A stretch of DNA of 64,000 nt from PGYU01 sp964637845 (lineage in GTDB: Bacteria; Bacteroidota; Ignavibacteria; Kapaibacteriales; UBA2268): positions 44,934 to 108,933 of the forward strand of contig CAZWXI010000001.1 in assembly GCA_964637845.1 (NCBI GenBank), given 5' to 3'. Made by a program: the position numbers and the translations under genes. Of the stretch, positions 46,358 to 54,160 are shown one piece after another. Numbering within the stretch: the first letter of the stretch is position 1; every line of letters starts with the position of its first letter. The notes under the pieces were generated by a model. That model had not been told where the DNA came from. It saw only the letters and a program-made list of their open reading frames with translations, and did not search any database.

Positions 46358-48481
46358 TTATACCGAATTCGGCAAAAAAGTCAAAGATACAAGGGTTATG
46401 TCATCTATCTGCTTTATAATACCGAATTTTTGTTCGATTTGTTGCAAGAAATTATCTTTGTTGAAGGACGAAATATCAATATCGGGTAATGAGATAAAAT
46501 CAGTAATTCCCGAAAGACCTATTTCTTCGCCGCTTCCCTTTCGTAGCTCGTTCACTCCGTCGGTTAACATTATAATGCTGTCACCGGGCAGAAGTTTGAT
46601 GTTAATTGTTTCTATACTCATATCGAACAGTTCAGAGTCAGCAAGACCAATTCCGATACCCTGTGGAAGAATAGTAACAACTTCATTCATGCGCTTTATA
46701 TAAAAAGGTGTGTGACCTGCTCTTGCAATTGTTACACTCCCTAAGGAATCATGAATTTTCAATGCCGATAAAGTAATAAACATTTTTTTACCTAACTGTC
46801 CATATAAAATCTTATTGATTTTTTTCATCAAATTTACTACATCGCTAACTTCGCCCGCCACGGAAATCACTACACCTTTTAGCTGGGCCATTATGAATGC
46901 AGCACTTATGCCTTTACCTGATACATCGCCCGACAAGATACACTGCCTTCCGTCTTTCAAATAAACGACATCATAATAATCCCCTCCTACTTCGGCTGCG
47001 GGTATGGCAAAAGCATTCAGTAAATAATTCTGAGGTTGTGGCAGTTTATTTGGCAAAAGCTTTTGCTGCATATCTCTTGCTAAGAGAAGTTCGTTTTTAT
47101 AGCGTTCTTTATCTAATGAAGACTTTAACAAATTATTGTTGTCCAAAGCGATTTTAATATTATCACTGAAAGCATTCAAAAGCAACAAGTCTTCCTTTTC
47201 GAAACCATATTCGTTGACATCGAAAATAACCATTGTACCGACTCTTTCATTTGATGTACTAAGAGGTATAATAACCATAGAATTTACTACCGGCATATAT
47301 TGTTTCAGAGACCGCAATTCAATCAACTCTTCGATATTATTTATTAGTTTAGGATAGAAGATGTTTTTGTGAAAGTGTGATAACCCTGATTCATCAATGA
47401 TCCGTAAAATTATGTCCGGAACACAATTAACAGTAGTTCTAATTTCAATTCTTTCACCTTTGTATATTTCTGACCATCCCCCCGATGCTCCAATAGACGA
47501 TACGGCGAGCTTTGTGACAGTGTCAATTAAAGTCGAATCATCACGCTCAATAGAGTCAGCTACAAGCTTATTCAAATAGGTGAGAGAGCTTATTTCGGAA
47601 CTCCTACGCTCCATAATTGACGATGATGGTAGAGACATTAAACTAATCAGCAATAGTTTTGCATTTTTTATCACTAATAAAAAAACAGAGGAGAACATAA
47701 CCCAAGTAAGGCCTGGGAAGATTCTTTCCGATAATGCGAAAATCGTAAATTCAGTATCGCTCAAAGCACTCAACAAGTTGATGCCTGCTATAAATGATAT
47801 AATAGATATGAAAGTTAATTTTAATTTATACTTTCTCGATAGTGCATGAATCCAATGATTCTTACCAATTAAGAACCATGTAAAAATCGCTGTTTGTATG
47901 ATGAGCAACACTGAAAGTACCGATATTACCGGCTTTGTTTTTTCAATAGAAAAAACAAAAAATACATTTAGCATTACGATTATTACAATCAATGAGATGA
48001 CTATTGTCGTGAATTGGATTGTTCTTTTGTGCCGTCTGATGAAAATCCATTTAAAGAAAAAATGAAAATTAAACGCAAACACAGCAAGGCAAACAAAATA
48101 AAACAACTCATGGATAATAAAAACGGTGAAAGACAATTCATCGATACTTTCATAATCTGATTTTCCGAATATCGAAACGAAAATTAATACGCTTAAATTC
48201 ATTATCATGATTTTGAAGTCATCTTCTATGAACTCCTGCCCCGGATTTTCAGATAATATACTGAATGAGTCCTTTACAAATTTAGAAACAATCAATCCTG
48301 TCAATAAAATCAAAATAATTGAAAATAGTTGAGCTAAGATTGTTTGAGAGGATATATGATAGGCATTGAAAACTAAAAAAGTAAAATCGGAAACTACTTT
48401 GATAATGAAAATCAAAACACCTATTGACAGGAAAACGAATTTATCTTGTGTATCTAATAAAAACTGTTTTTTGAATTTCAA
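46358..48481 (-). CDS. Membrane PP2C (SpoIIE/RsbU-type) phosphatase with GAF-like domain
   Basis: A 707-residue protein with about seven to eight N-terminal membrane helices (about 12-285), a GAF-like sensor region (about 295-445) and a C-terminal PP2C domain (about 480-700). The Asp-rich metal motifs are intact: GGDYYDV, SGDVSGKG, LTDGVNEL and DDITLVSL. It probably dephosphorylates the adjacent STAS protein in response to a membrane or soluble signal. The only upstream start is TTG at 48481, directly after an in-frame stop; the next ATG would lose two helices. A -7 element with correct -33 spacing lies upstream. Confidence 0.88.
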   Translation of the reverse strand: MKFKKQFLLDTQDKFVFLSIGVLIFIIKVVSDFTFLVFNAYHISSQTILAQLFSIILILLTGLIVSKFVKDSFSILSENPGQEFIEDDFKIMIMNLSVLIFVSIFGKSDYESIDELSFTVFIIHELFYFVCLAVFAFNFHFFFKWIFIRRHKRTIQFTTIVISLIVIIVMLNVFFVFSIEKTKPVISVLSVLLIIQTAIFTWFLIGKNHWIHALSRKYKLKLTFISIISFIAGINLLSALSDTEFTIFALSERIFPGLTWVMFSSVFLLVIKNAKLLLISLMSLPSSSIMERRSSEISSLTYLNKLVADSIERDDSTLIDTVTKLAVSSIGASGGWSEIYKGERIEIRTTVNCVPDIILRIIDESGLSHFHKNIFYPKLINNIEELIELRSLKQYMPVVNSMVIIPLSTSNERVGTMVIFDVNEYGFEKEDLLLLNAFSDNIKIALDNNNLLKSSLDKERYKNELLLARDMQQKLLPNKLPQPQNYLLNAFAIPAAEVGGDYYDVVYLKDGRQCILSGDVSGKGISAAFIMAQLKGVVISVAGEVSDVVNLMKKINKILYGQLGKKMFITLSALKIHDSLGSVTIARAGHTPFYIKRMNEVVTILPQGIGIGLADSELFDMSIETINIKLLPGDSIIMLTDGVNELRKGSGEEIGLSGITDFISLPDIDISSFNKDNFLQQIEQKFGIIKQIDDITLVSLTFLPNSV

Positions 48482-48520
48482 ATCATCACGCTATTTTTAC
48501 GTTTACAGAATTTGTATTTC

Positions 48521-48550
48521 CAAATATAATATATTGCAAAAAATTGACAA
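48521..48550 (-). promoter_or_regulatory. Bacteroidota-type promoter before the membrane PP2C gene
   Basis: On the minus strand: TTG (48550-48548), 19 bases, then TATATTTG (48528-48521). This fits the TTG-N19-TAnnTTTG pattern. It ends 39 bases before the TTG start codon and supports that start. Confidence 0.55.
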
Positions 48551-48558
48551 TTGGATAC

Positions 48559-50085
48559 ATGAAACATATTTTAACCATAGAGCAAACACGCAATGCCGAT
48601 GAACATGCCATTAAAGAACTCGGAATCAGTTCGGTCATTTTGATGGAAAACGCCGCTCGCTCTGCTTTTGAGAAAATTGCCGATAGAATAAAAAGGAATC
48701 ATAGAATTCTTATTCTCTGTGGCTCAGGCAATAATGGGGGAGACGGATTTGCTTTATCGAGGCACTTTTTTGTTAACGGCTTTTCGAACCTGAAATTGAT
48801 TTTTTGGGGCTCAAATGATAAAATGAGCCCTGAGACAAATATAAACTATATAACAGCAAAAAAAATACATATTCCAATATACGAAAATCCCGAAAAAGTT
48901 TTATTTATTGATTTGTTAAATGAAGCCGATGTTATTGTTGAAGCTTTGATTGGAGTTGGTGGAAACGAAAACTTACGTGGCGAGATTTCTTCAATTCTGG
49001 CTCAAGTAAATTTGAAAGATGCTATGAAGGTTGCCATCGATGTTCCCGCAGGACTAAACGCTGATACGGGTGAAGCTCACCGCAACGCATTTAAAGCTGA
49101 TTTGACGTTAACTATGTTCGCGCCAAAAGTAGGGATGTACGTAAATGAAGGACCAAAATTATGTGGTGGTATTGAGATTTGTTCACTCGGTGCTCCTACG
49201 CTAATGCCAAATTCGAATAATTACCTAATTTTTGATGATAAATCTATTGGCGAATTATTAGGCCAACGTAGGTCTGAAACTGACAAATTTGATTATGGTC
49301 GAATTGTTGTAATTGCGGGTTCTGAATCAATGGCAGGTGCTGCGGCTTTGACAGTAAATTCTGCTATCAAGTCCGGTGCCGGATTGGTGGAATTACTAAC
49401 TACATCAATACATCCTGCGGTTTTGCCTGAGGTGATAAGCTACAAACTTAAACCTAATCGTGATGGTACAATTGCGAACTTAAACGAGAAATTTATTACA
49501 GAACGAATTGAAAAAGCAGATACAGTTGTGATTGGTCCGGGCATCGGGAATAATGATTCTACAATTACTATGCTTGCTAATTTATATGATACTTCTAATC
49601 ATAAAAAATTTGTAATCGACGCCGACGGTTTACGTTGTCTTTCAAAATTAAAATCATTATCCGAAAACACAATAATAACTCCACATATTTACGAATTTTC
49701 AAGATTGCTCCAATCAGGTCCCCAAAAAATCAAAGCCAATTTACTCCTATATTCAAATGACTTTGCAAAAAAAATGAAATGTGTTGTCATAGTAAAATCG
49801 CATCCTACTATTATCACAAATGGCAGTACTACATTTTTCAATACTGCCGGCAATCCCGGAATGGCAACTGCAGGTAGCGGTGATGTGCTTACGGGCATAA
49901 TAGCAGGTCTTTCACATCAAATCAAAACACCCTTGCTAAATGCCTCAGCAGCTGCTTATTTACATTCTCGCGCAGGTGATTTATATGCAGAAATAAACGA
50001 CCAAATATCTTTGTCTGCATCATCATTGATTGATTATTTGCCACAAGCTATTAGATCCGTCTATTCAAACAAACTAAGCGAATGA
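48559..50085 (+). CDS. nnr: Bifunctional NAD(P)H-hydrate epimerase / ADP-dependent dehydratase
   Basis: A 508-residue fusion that repairs damaged (hydrated) NAD(P)H. The N-terminal YjeF_N epimerase domain (about 1-210) carries LCGSGNNGGDGF and the VPAGLNADTG stretch. The C-terminal ribokinase-like dehydratase domain (about 225-505) carries VVIGPGIGN, the DADGLR loop and the catalytic TAGSGDVLTGIIAG. ATG 48559 is used; the longer frame begins with TTG at 48544. It overlaps the vanZ-like gene by 4 bases. Confidence 0.95.
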   Translation: MKHILTIEQTRNADEHAIKELGISSVILMENAARSAFEKIADRIKRNHRILILCGSGNNGGDGFALSRHFFVNGFSNLKLIFWGSNDKMSPETNINYITAKKIHIPIYENPEKVLFIDLLNEADVIVEALIGVGGNENLRGEISSILAQVNLKDAMKVAIDVPAGLNADTGEAHRNAFKADLTLTMFAPKVGMYVNEGPKLCGGIEICSLGAPTLMPNSNNYLIFDDKSIGELLGQRRSETDKFDYGRIVVIAGSESMAGAAALTVNSAIKSGAGLVELLTTSIHPAVLPEVISYKLKPNRDGTIANLNEKFITERIEKADTVVIGPGIGNNDSTITMLANLYDTSNHKKFVIDADGLRCLSKLKSLSENTIITPHIYEFSRLLQSGPQKIKANLLLYSNDFAKKMKCVVIVKSHPTIITNGSTTFFNTAGNPGMATAGSGDVLTGIIAGLSHQIKTPLLNASAAAYLHSRAGDLYAEINDQISLSASSLIDYLPQAIRSVYSNKLSE

Positions 50086-50477
50086 AATTAAAATTCACTT
50101 TCACATTGCCTGCCATTATTGCCGCAGTGCTTATTTTTATTGCTTCATCATTCGAAAGGGTACCTTTCATTGATGACAGTATTATAGGTTGGGATAAACT
50201 AGTTCACATGGCTGTTTTCTTTGTGTTTACATTGTTGCTACAAGTAGCATTTGCGGCAAATAATCAAAATTGGTCAAACGGTAAAATAGCTTTCATATCG
50301 GCACTTACTGCTTTAATCTATGCTTTGAGCGATGAAATCCACCAATATTTCGTTCCTGGAAGAGTTTGCGATATTTGGGATTTCGCAGCAGATTCGATTG
50401 GAATTTCTTTAAGTTTATTTTTTATAAAGTTCACCTGTAATTTCGTAAAAACCAAAATACAAAAGCTTGAAGAATAA
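50082..50477 (+). CDS. VanZ-like family membrane protein
   Basis: A 131-residue protein with four predicted membrane helices. Family landmarks are DKLVHMAVFFVFTLLL, SDEIHQYFVPGRVCDIWDFAADSIG, with the conserved His, Asp-Glu and Arg residues. VanZ-like proteins are of unclear function (named after a teicoplanin resistance gene), so only the family is claimed. It begins in the nnr stop (ATGA) and is probably cotranscribed with it. Confidence 0.88.
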   Translation: MKLKFTFTLPAIIAAVLIFIASSFERVPFIDDSIIGWDKLVHMAVFFVFTLLLQVAFAANNQNWSNGKIAFISALTALIYALSDEIHQYFVPGRVCDIWDFAADSIGISLSLFFIKFTCNFVKTKIQKLEE

Positions 50478-50510
50478 ATCCCCAAGCTCACTTCTTATTA
50501 AATTATGCTT

Positions 50511-52187
50511 TTACTTTACCAATTTTTTATATTTTATCCTGTGAGGTGTGTCATATCCTAATCTTTGTTTTCGATTTTCTTCATATTCACTGTAAGACCC
50601 TTCGAAGAAATAAACTTTTGAATCGCCTTCAAATGCAAGTATGTGAGTAGCTATCCTATCCAAAAACCACCTATCATGCGAAATAACAACCGCGCATCCT
50701 GCAAAATTCTCAATAGCTTCTTCCAAAGCTCGTAATGTATTGACGTCAATGTCGTTAGTCGGCTCGTCAAGCAAGATTACGTTACCCTCTTCTTTCAAAG
50801 TTATTGCTAGATGGAGCCGGTTCCGTTCACCGCCCGAAAGTATTTCGCATTTTTTTTGTTGGTCAGCACCCGAAAAATTAAATTTTGCAACATATGAGCG
50901 TGAATTGATTGTCTTATTTCCCAAAGTCATAGTTTCGTGACCGCCTGTGATTTGCTCGAATACGGTCTTATCTGGAGCAATTTCGCTGTGCTGTTGGTCA
51001 ACATATGCTGTCTTTACAGTTTCCCCGATGTCGAAACTCCCCGAATCCGGTCGCTCAATTCCCAGTATAAGTTTAAATAACGTTGTCTTACCTGCACCGT
51101 TTGGTCCAATTATTCCGACAATACCGTTCGGAGGTAATGAAAAGTTTAAATCTTCAAATAATACCTTATCACCATATGCCTTGCTTACCGATTTAGCTTC
51201 TATAACTTTATTCCCTAAACGTGGACCATTAGGTATAAATAATTCTAATTTTTCTTCTTTTTGTTTTACGTCCTCGTTCAGCAAATTCTCATATGCACTC
51301 AACCTTGCTTTTGATTTTGCATGTCTTGCCTTAGGAGACATTCTAACCCATTCAAGCTCTCTTTCTAAAGTTTTTACACGCTTATCATTTGCCTTGCCTT
51401 CTTGTTCGAGTCTTTTGGCTTTTTGGTCAAGCCATGAAGAGTAATTACCTTTCCATGGGATTCCTTCGCCGCGGTCGAGTTCCAAAATCCAACCCGCCAC
51501 GTTATCAAGGAAATATCTATCGTGAGTGATTGCTATTACTGTCCCTTTGTATTGATTCAAATGTTGCTCCAACCACTGAACAGATTCGGCATCCAAATGA
51601 TTCGTCGGTTCATCTAAAAGTAATATATCGGGTTCTTGTAGCAGTAATCTACATAGTGCGACGCGTCTTTTTTCACCGCCTGACAGGACTTTTATCGACA
51701 TTTCGCCCTCAGGACAACGCAAAGCATCCATTGCACGTTCGAGTTTGTTATCTATTTCCCACGCATCATAGCTGTCAAGTAAGTCCGTCAATTCACCTTG
51801 TCGGTTGATTACTTTTTCCATTTCATCATCATCCATTGGCTCAGCAAATTTTGCATTTATTGCTTCGTATTCATTTAGTAAATCCATGATAGGCTGAACA
51901 CCCTCCCGGACAATTTCAATTACAGTTTTGTTTTCGTCAAGCTCAGGCTCTTGGGATAAATAGCCGATAGAGTATCCGGGTGAGAAAGTAATTTTGCCTT
52001 CATATGATTGCTCAATTCCTGCAATTATCTTGAGTAGAGTTGATTTACCGGAGCCGTTCAAGCCGATAATTCCGATTTTAGCTCCATAAAAGAACGAAAG
52101 GTATATACCATTGAGAACTTTTTTGTTTGGAGGGAAAGTTTTTCCAACGCCAATCATAGAAAAAATAATTTTGTATTCTTCTGACAT
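50511..52187 (-). CDS. ettA: Energy-dependent translational throttle protein EttA (ABC-F ATPase)
   Basis: EttA (558 residues) is an ABC-F protein that binds the ribosomal E site and couples translation to the ATP/ADP ratio. Two ATPase domains have Walker A (GLNGSGKST, GPNGAGKTT), signatures LSGGEKRRVAL and LSGGERNRLHL, and Walker B LLLDEPTNHLDA and LLDEPTNDIDV. The opening (FSMIGVGKTFPPNKKVLNG), the arm-linker architecture and the length fit EttA. It lies 32 bases downstream of the PP2C gene, at the end of the long minus-strand run. No terminator is seen between them. Confidence 0.94.
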   Translation of the reverse strand: MSEEYKIIFSMIGVGKTFPPNKKVLNGIYLSFFYGAKIGIIGLNGSGKSTLLKIIAGIEQSYEGKITFSPGYSIGYLSQEPELDENKTVIEIVREGVQPIMDLLNEYEAINAKFAEPMDDDEMEKVINRQGELTDLLDSYDAWEIDNKLERAMDALRCPEGEMSIKVLSGGEKRRVALCRLLLQEPDILLLDEPTNHLDAESVQWLEQHLNQYKGTVIAITHDRYFLDNVAGWILELDRGEGIPWKGNYSSWLDQKAKRLEQEGKANDKRVKTLERELEWVRMSPKARHAKSKARLSAYENLLNEDVKQKEEKLELFIPNGPRLGNKVIEAKSVSKAYGDKVLFEDLNFSLPPNGIVGIIGPNGAGKTTLFKLILGIERPDSGSFDIGETVKTAYVDQQHSEIAPDKTVFEQITGGHETMTLGNKTINSRSYVAKFNFSGADQQKKCEILSGGERNRLHLAITLKEEGNVILLDEPTNDIDVNTLRALEEAIENFAGCAVVISHDRWFLDRIATHILAFEGDSKVYFFEGSYSEYEENRKQRLGYDTPHRIKYKKLVK

Positions 52188-52219
52188 AATAAATTTTAAA
52201 AATATTTGACAATTATGTA

Positions 52220-53245
52220 TTAACGAAAAGAAATCTTAAGAATTGAAAAGTCATCATCGAGTGGGTTGTCGTCGTATAATCTAATAAGTTTCTCGTAAAT
52301 GTCATGAATGTTTTCATTCTTTTTAAAAGAATCATATATTAAGTCTGCGAATTTATCCAAGGTCATTATTTCGCCTGTGCTTGTAGGAATTTCATATGCA
52401 CCATCAGAATAAATTATGAGATTAGCCGGCCCTGCAATTTCAACCTGTTCGTTTTCGTAACTTGTCTCTTTCATTAAACCTATGAAAAAGTTATTAGAAC
52501 CCAATCGCGTCAAAATGTGGTAGCTATCAAGCAAGAATGCAGGAGGATGACCGGCGGCACAGTATTCTAATATTCTGGTATTTTTATTATAAACACCGTA
52601 CCAAATTGTGAAATATAGGTTGTCATTATCTCGCATATTAAATACTCGGTTCAAAGCGTCTAACAACTTTGCCGGATTGGAGTAATCCACCTCTTTAAGA
52701 TGAGCATTATTAATGGTATTTACTACCGACACAGAATGCAAAGCCGACCTAACCCCATGTCCGCAGACGTCAAGTAGATAAAATGCCATATTGTTTTCGT
52801 CTAATACTTTATAACCTAACAAATCACCACCTAAATGTAGAGATGGGATAAAAGACCAATCTGCTTTGATAGAAAATTTCTCAAAGTATGCCGGCTTGGG
52901 AATTATACTACGTACATAATCAGCGGCACGTTTTAACTCAGTGATGATTTTTGTGTTTGCTTTGTCAAGCTCATTTACTTGGCGTGTAATAATTTCGTTT
53001 TGAATTTCGAGTTTTTGCCTTGCGTTTCTGAGCTTCTGTTGGGTGTTATCGCTTATTCTGACTAATTTTGCAGTTTGTTTGATAAGTTTAACGTACTCTT
53101 CCAGCAAATCATTGACCGGTTGCGGCAATGATTCGCCTGCGGGGCATATGTCGTTGAAATAATTATTAATTATTTCCGTGAGGCGTTTATGCTCGCTCGG
53201 AAATACAGCCACATCAATTTCATTCAAAAAGGAGTTATCCGACAT
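52220..53245 (-). CDS. PP2C (SpoIIE-type) phosphatase with N-terminal coiled coil
   Basis: A 341-residue cytoplasmic PP2C phosphatase. A helical N-terminal part with a coiled coil (about 75-110, RQKLEIQNEIITRQVNELDK) precedes the catalytic domain (about 125-340). Metal motifs are GGDLLGY, LDVCGHG, IYSDGAYE and DDDFSI. The first motif has Gly where the second Asp of the usual GGDYYD stands, but the core Asp residues are present, so activity is likely. ATG 53245 is chosen over TTG 53254. It follows siaC-like by 5 bases. It may act on the SiaC-like protein. Confidence 0.85.
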   Translation of the reverse strand: MSDNSFLNEIDVAVFPSEHKRLTEIINNYFNDICPAGESLPQPVNDLLEEYVKLIKQTAKLVRISDNTQQKLRNARQKLEIQNEIITRQVNELDKANTKIITELKRAADYVRSIIPKPAYFEKFSIKADWSFIPSLHLGGDLLGYKVLDENNMAFYLLDVCGHGVRSALHSVSVVNTINNAHLKEVDYSNPAKLLDALNRVFNMRDNDNLYFTIWYGVYNKNTRILEYCAAGHPPAFLLDSYHILTRLGSNNFFIGLMKETSYENEQVEIAGPANLIIYSDGAYEIPTSTGEIMTLDKFADLIYDSFKKNENIHDIYEKLIRLYDDNPLDDDFSILKISFR

Positions 53246-53250
53246 ATAAA

Positions 53251-53622
53251 TCAATAAGAAATCAAATTAAACGGCAATTGTAAATCGGAAGTGAACTCAA
53301 TACCGCTGTCTTCTATATCATCGTCTTCCTCTTCGAAATACCAGTTCAGCACAACCTTGCCGCCATTCAAATGATAATTTTCCAATAACTCTATGATATC
53401 AAGTATTGCTTTTGATGAACTTGTATTGAAATATGTTAATTTGAACGAAAAATTAATTTCCTTTTTGGCTTCCATGTATTTGTTCAACCACGAAAACACA
53501 GGTTTGTAAAATTCGGCAGAATTTTCCGGATAGGATTCGCCGCTGATTGTCAAATCGCCTGTCTGATAATTGAATTCAATTGCAGGGGTGGTTTTGGTTT
53601 TGTTGAAAATTAAATCCGCCAT
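53251..53622 (-). CDS. siaC: SiaC-like regulatory phosphoprotein (DUF1987)
   Basis: A 123-residue protein of the SiaC family. SiaC of Pseudomonas aeruginosa is phosphorylated on Thr68 by SiaB and, when not phosphorylated, activates the diguanylate cyclase SiaD. The same motif is here as YFNTSSSKAI with T67 in place. The beginning PAIEFNYQTGDLTISGESYPEN is typical. The start is ATG 53622 with AAGGAG 7 bases upstream, inside the siaB-like stop; the longer frame uses TTG. No diguanylate cyclase gene is in this operon. Confidence 0.85.
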   Translation of the reverse strand: MADLIFNKTKTTPAIEFNYQTGDLTISGESYPENSAEFYKPVFSWLNKYMEAKKEINFSFKLTYFNTSSSKAILDIIELLENYHLNGGKVVLNWYFEEEDDDIEDSGIEFTSDLQLPFNLISY

Positions 53623-53626
53623 ATCT

Positions 53627-54160
53627 TTACTCCTTATCAATTTGAACTTGAATAGTTACGAATGTTGTACCTTTGTCTGTTCTATGTTTGTTGTATGCAA
53701 TTTTCCCTGATGCTTTTCTTGCGATTTCTATTAGACCGAGACCAGCGCCTTTACTGTTATCAGGTCTGTCTTCACGAAGATTCTTGCTGTACATTTCTTT
53801 GAGTTCATCTTTGTCAAGATTGTTCAAATCATCAATCTTATTTGTAAGCTTACCCAAACTATCATTGTCAACTACATTGCCCGAATAAATAGTAAATCCG
53901 GAATCTATTTCGGTAAAAAGTATTATACCGACTCCGACTTCTTTGCCGTCAATTGCTATTCTTTCTGCCGAGTAATGCATAATGTTTTGCGCCAATTCGA
54001 CAAAAATCGAGAATAATTTCTTCAATTTCTTATTCATATTTATCCGATTTTTTACAATGTTGCCCATTTCGACTAATATCTCTTGCGACAGAGCACCCTT
54101 GAAAGAAAGCAAAACGTTGTGTCTGTTTGCAGCATCATAATATTTGAATAAATCAATCAT
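53627..54160 (-). CDS. siaB: SiaB-like protein kinase
   Basis: A 177-residue GHKL-fold protein of the SiaB type. The N-box equivalent is FVELAQNIMHYS and the G box is KGAGLGLIEIARKA. SiaB phosphorylates SiaC on Thr and so blocks it. The gene is just upstream of siaC-like (4-base gap) and overlaps the TPR-PP2C gene by 4 bases (ATGA), so all three are probably translated together. Confidence 0.85.
   Translation of the reverse strand: MIDLFKYYDAANRHNVLLSFKGALSQEILVEMGNIVKNRINMNKKLKKLFSIFVELAQNIMHYSAERIAIDGKEVGVGIILFTEIDSGFTIYSGNVVDNDSLGKLTNKIDDLNNLDKDELKEMYSKNLREDRPDNSKGAGLGLIEIARKASGKIAYNKHRTDKGTTFVTIQVQIDKE
53630..53635 (-). promoter_or_regulatory. Ribosome binding site that fixes the siaC-like start
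   Basis: AAGGAG on the minus strand, 7 bases before ATG 53622 and inside the end of the siaB-like gene. It rules out the longer frame from TTG 53640. Confidence 0.75.

Noticed and set aside
50464..50488. Hairpin AGCTTG/CAAGCT between vanZ-like and ettA
   Set aside because: Short stem with a 13-base loop overlapping the stop codon and no T-run; too weak to call a terminator.
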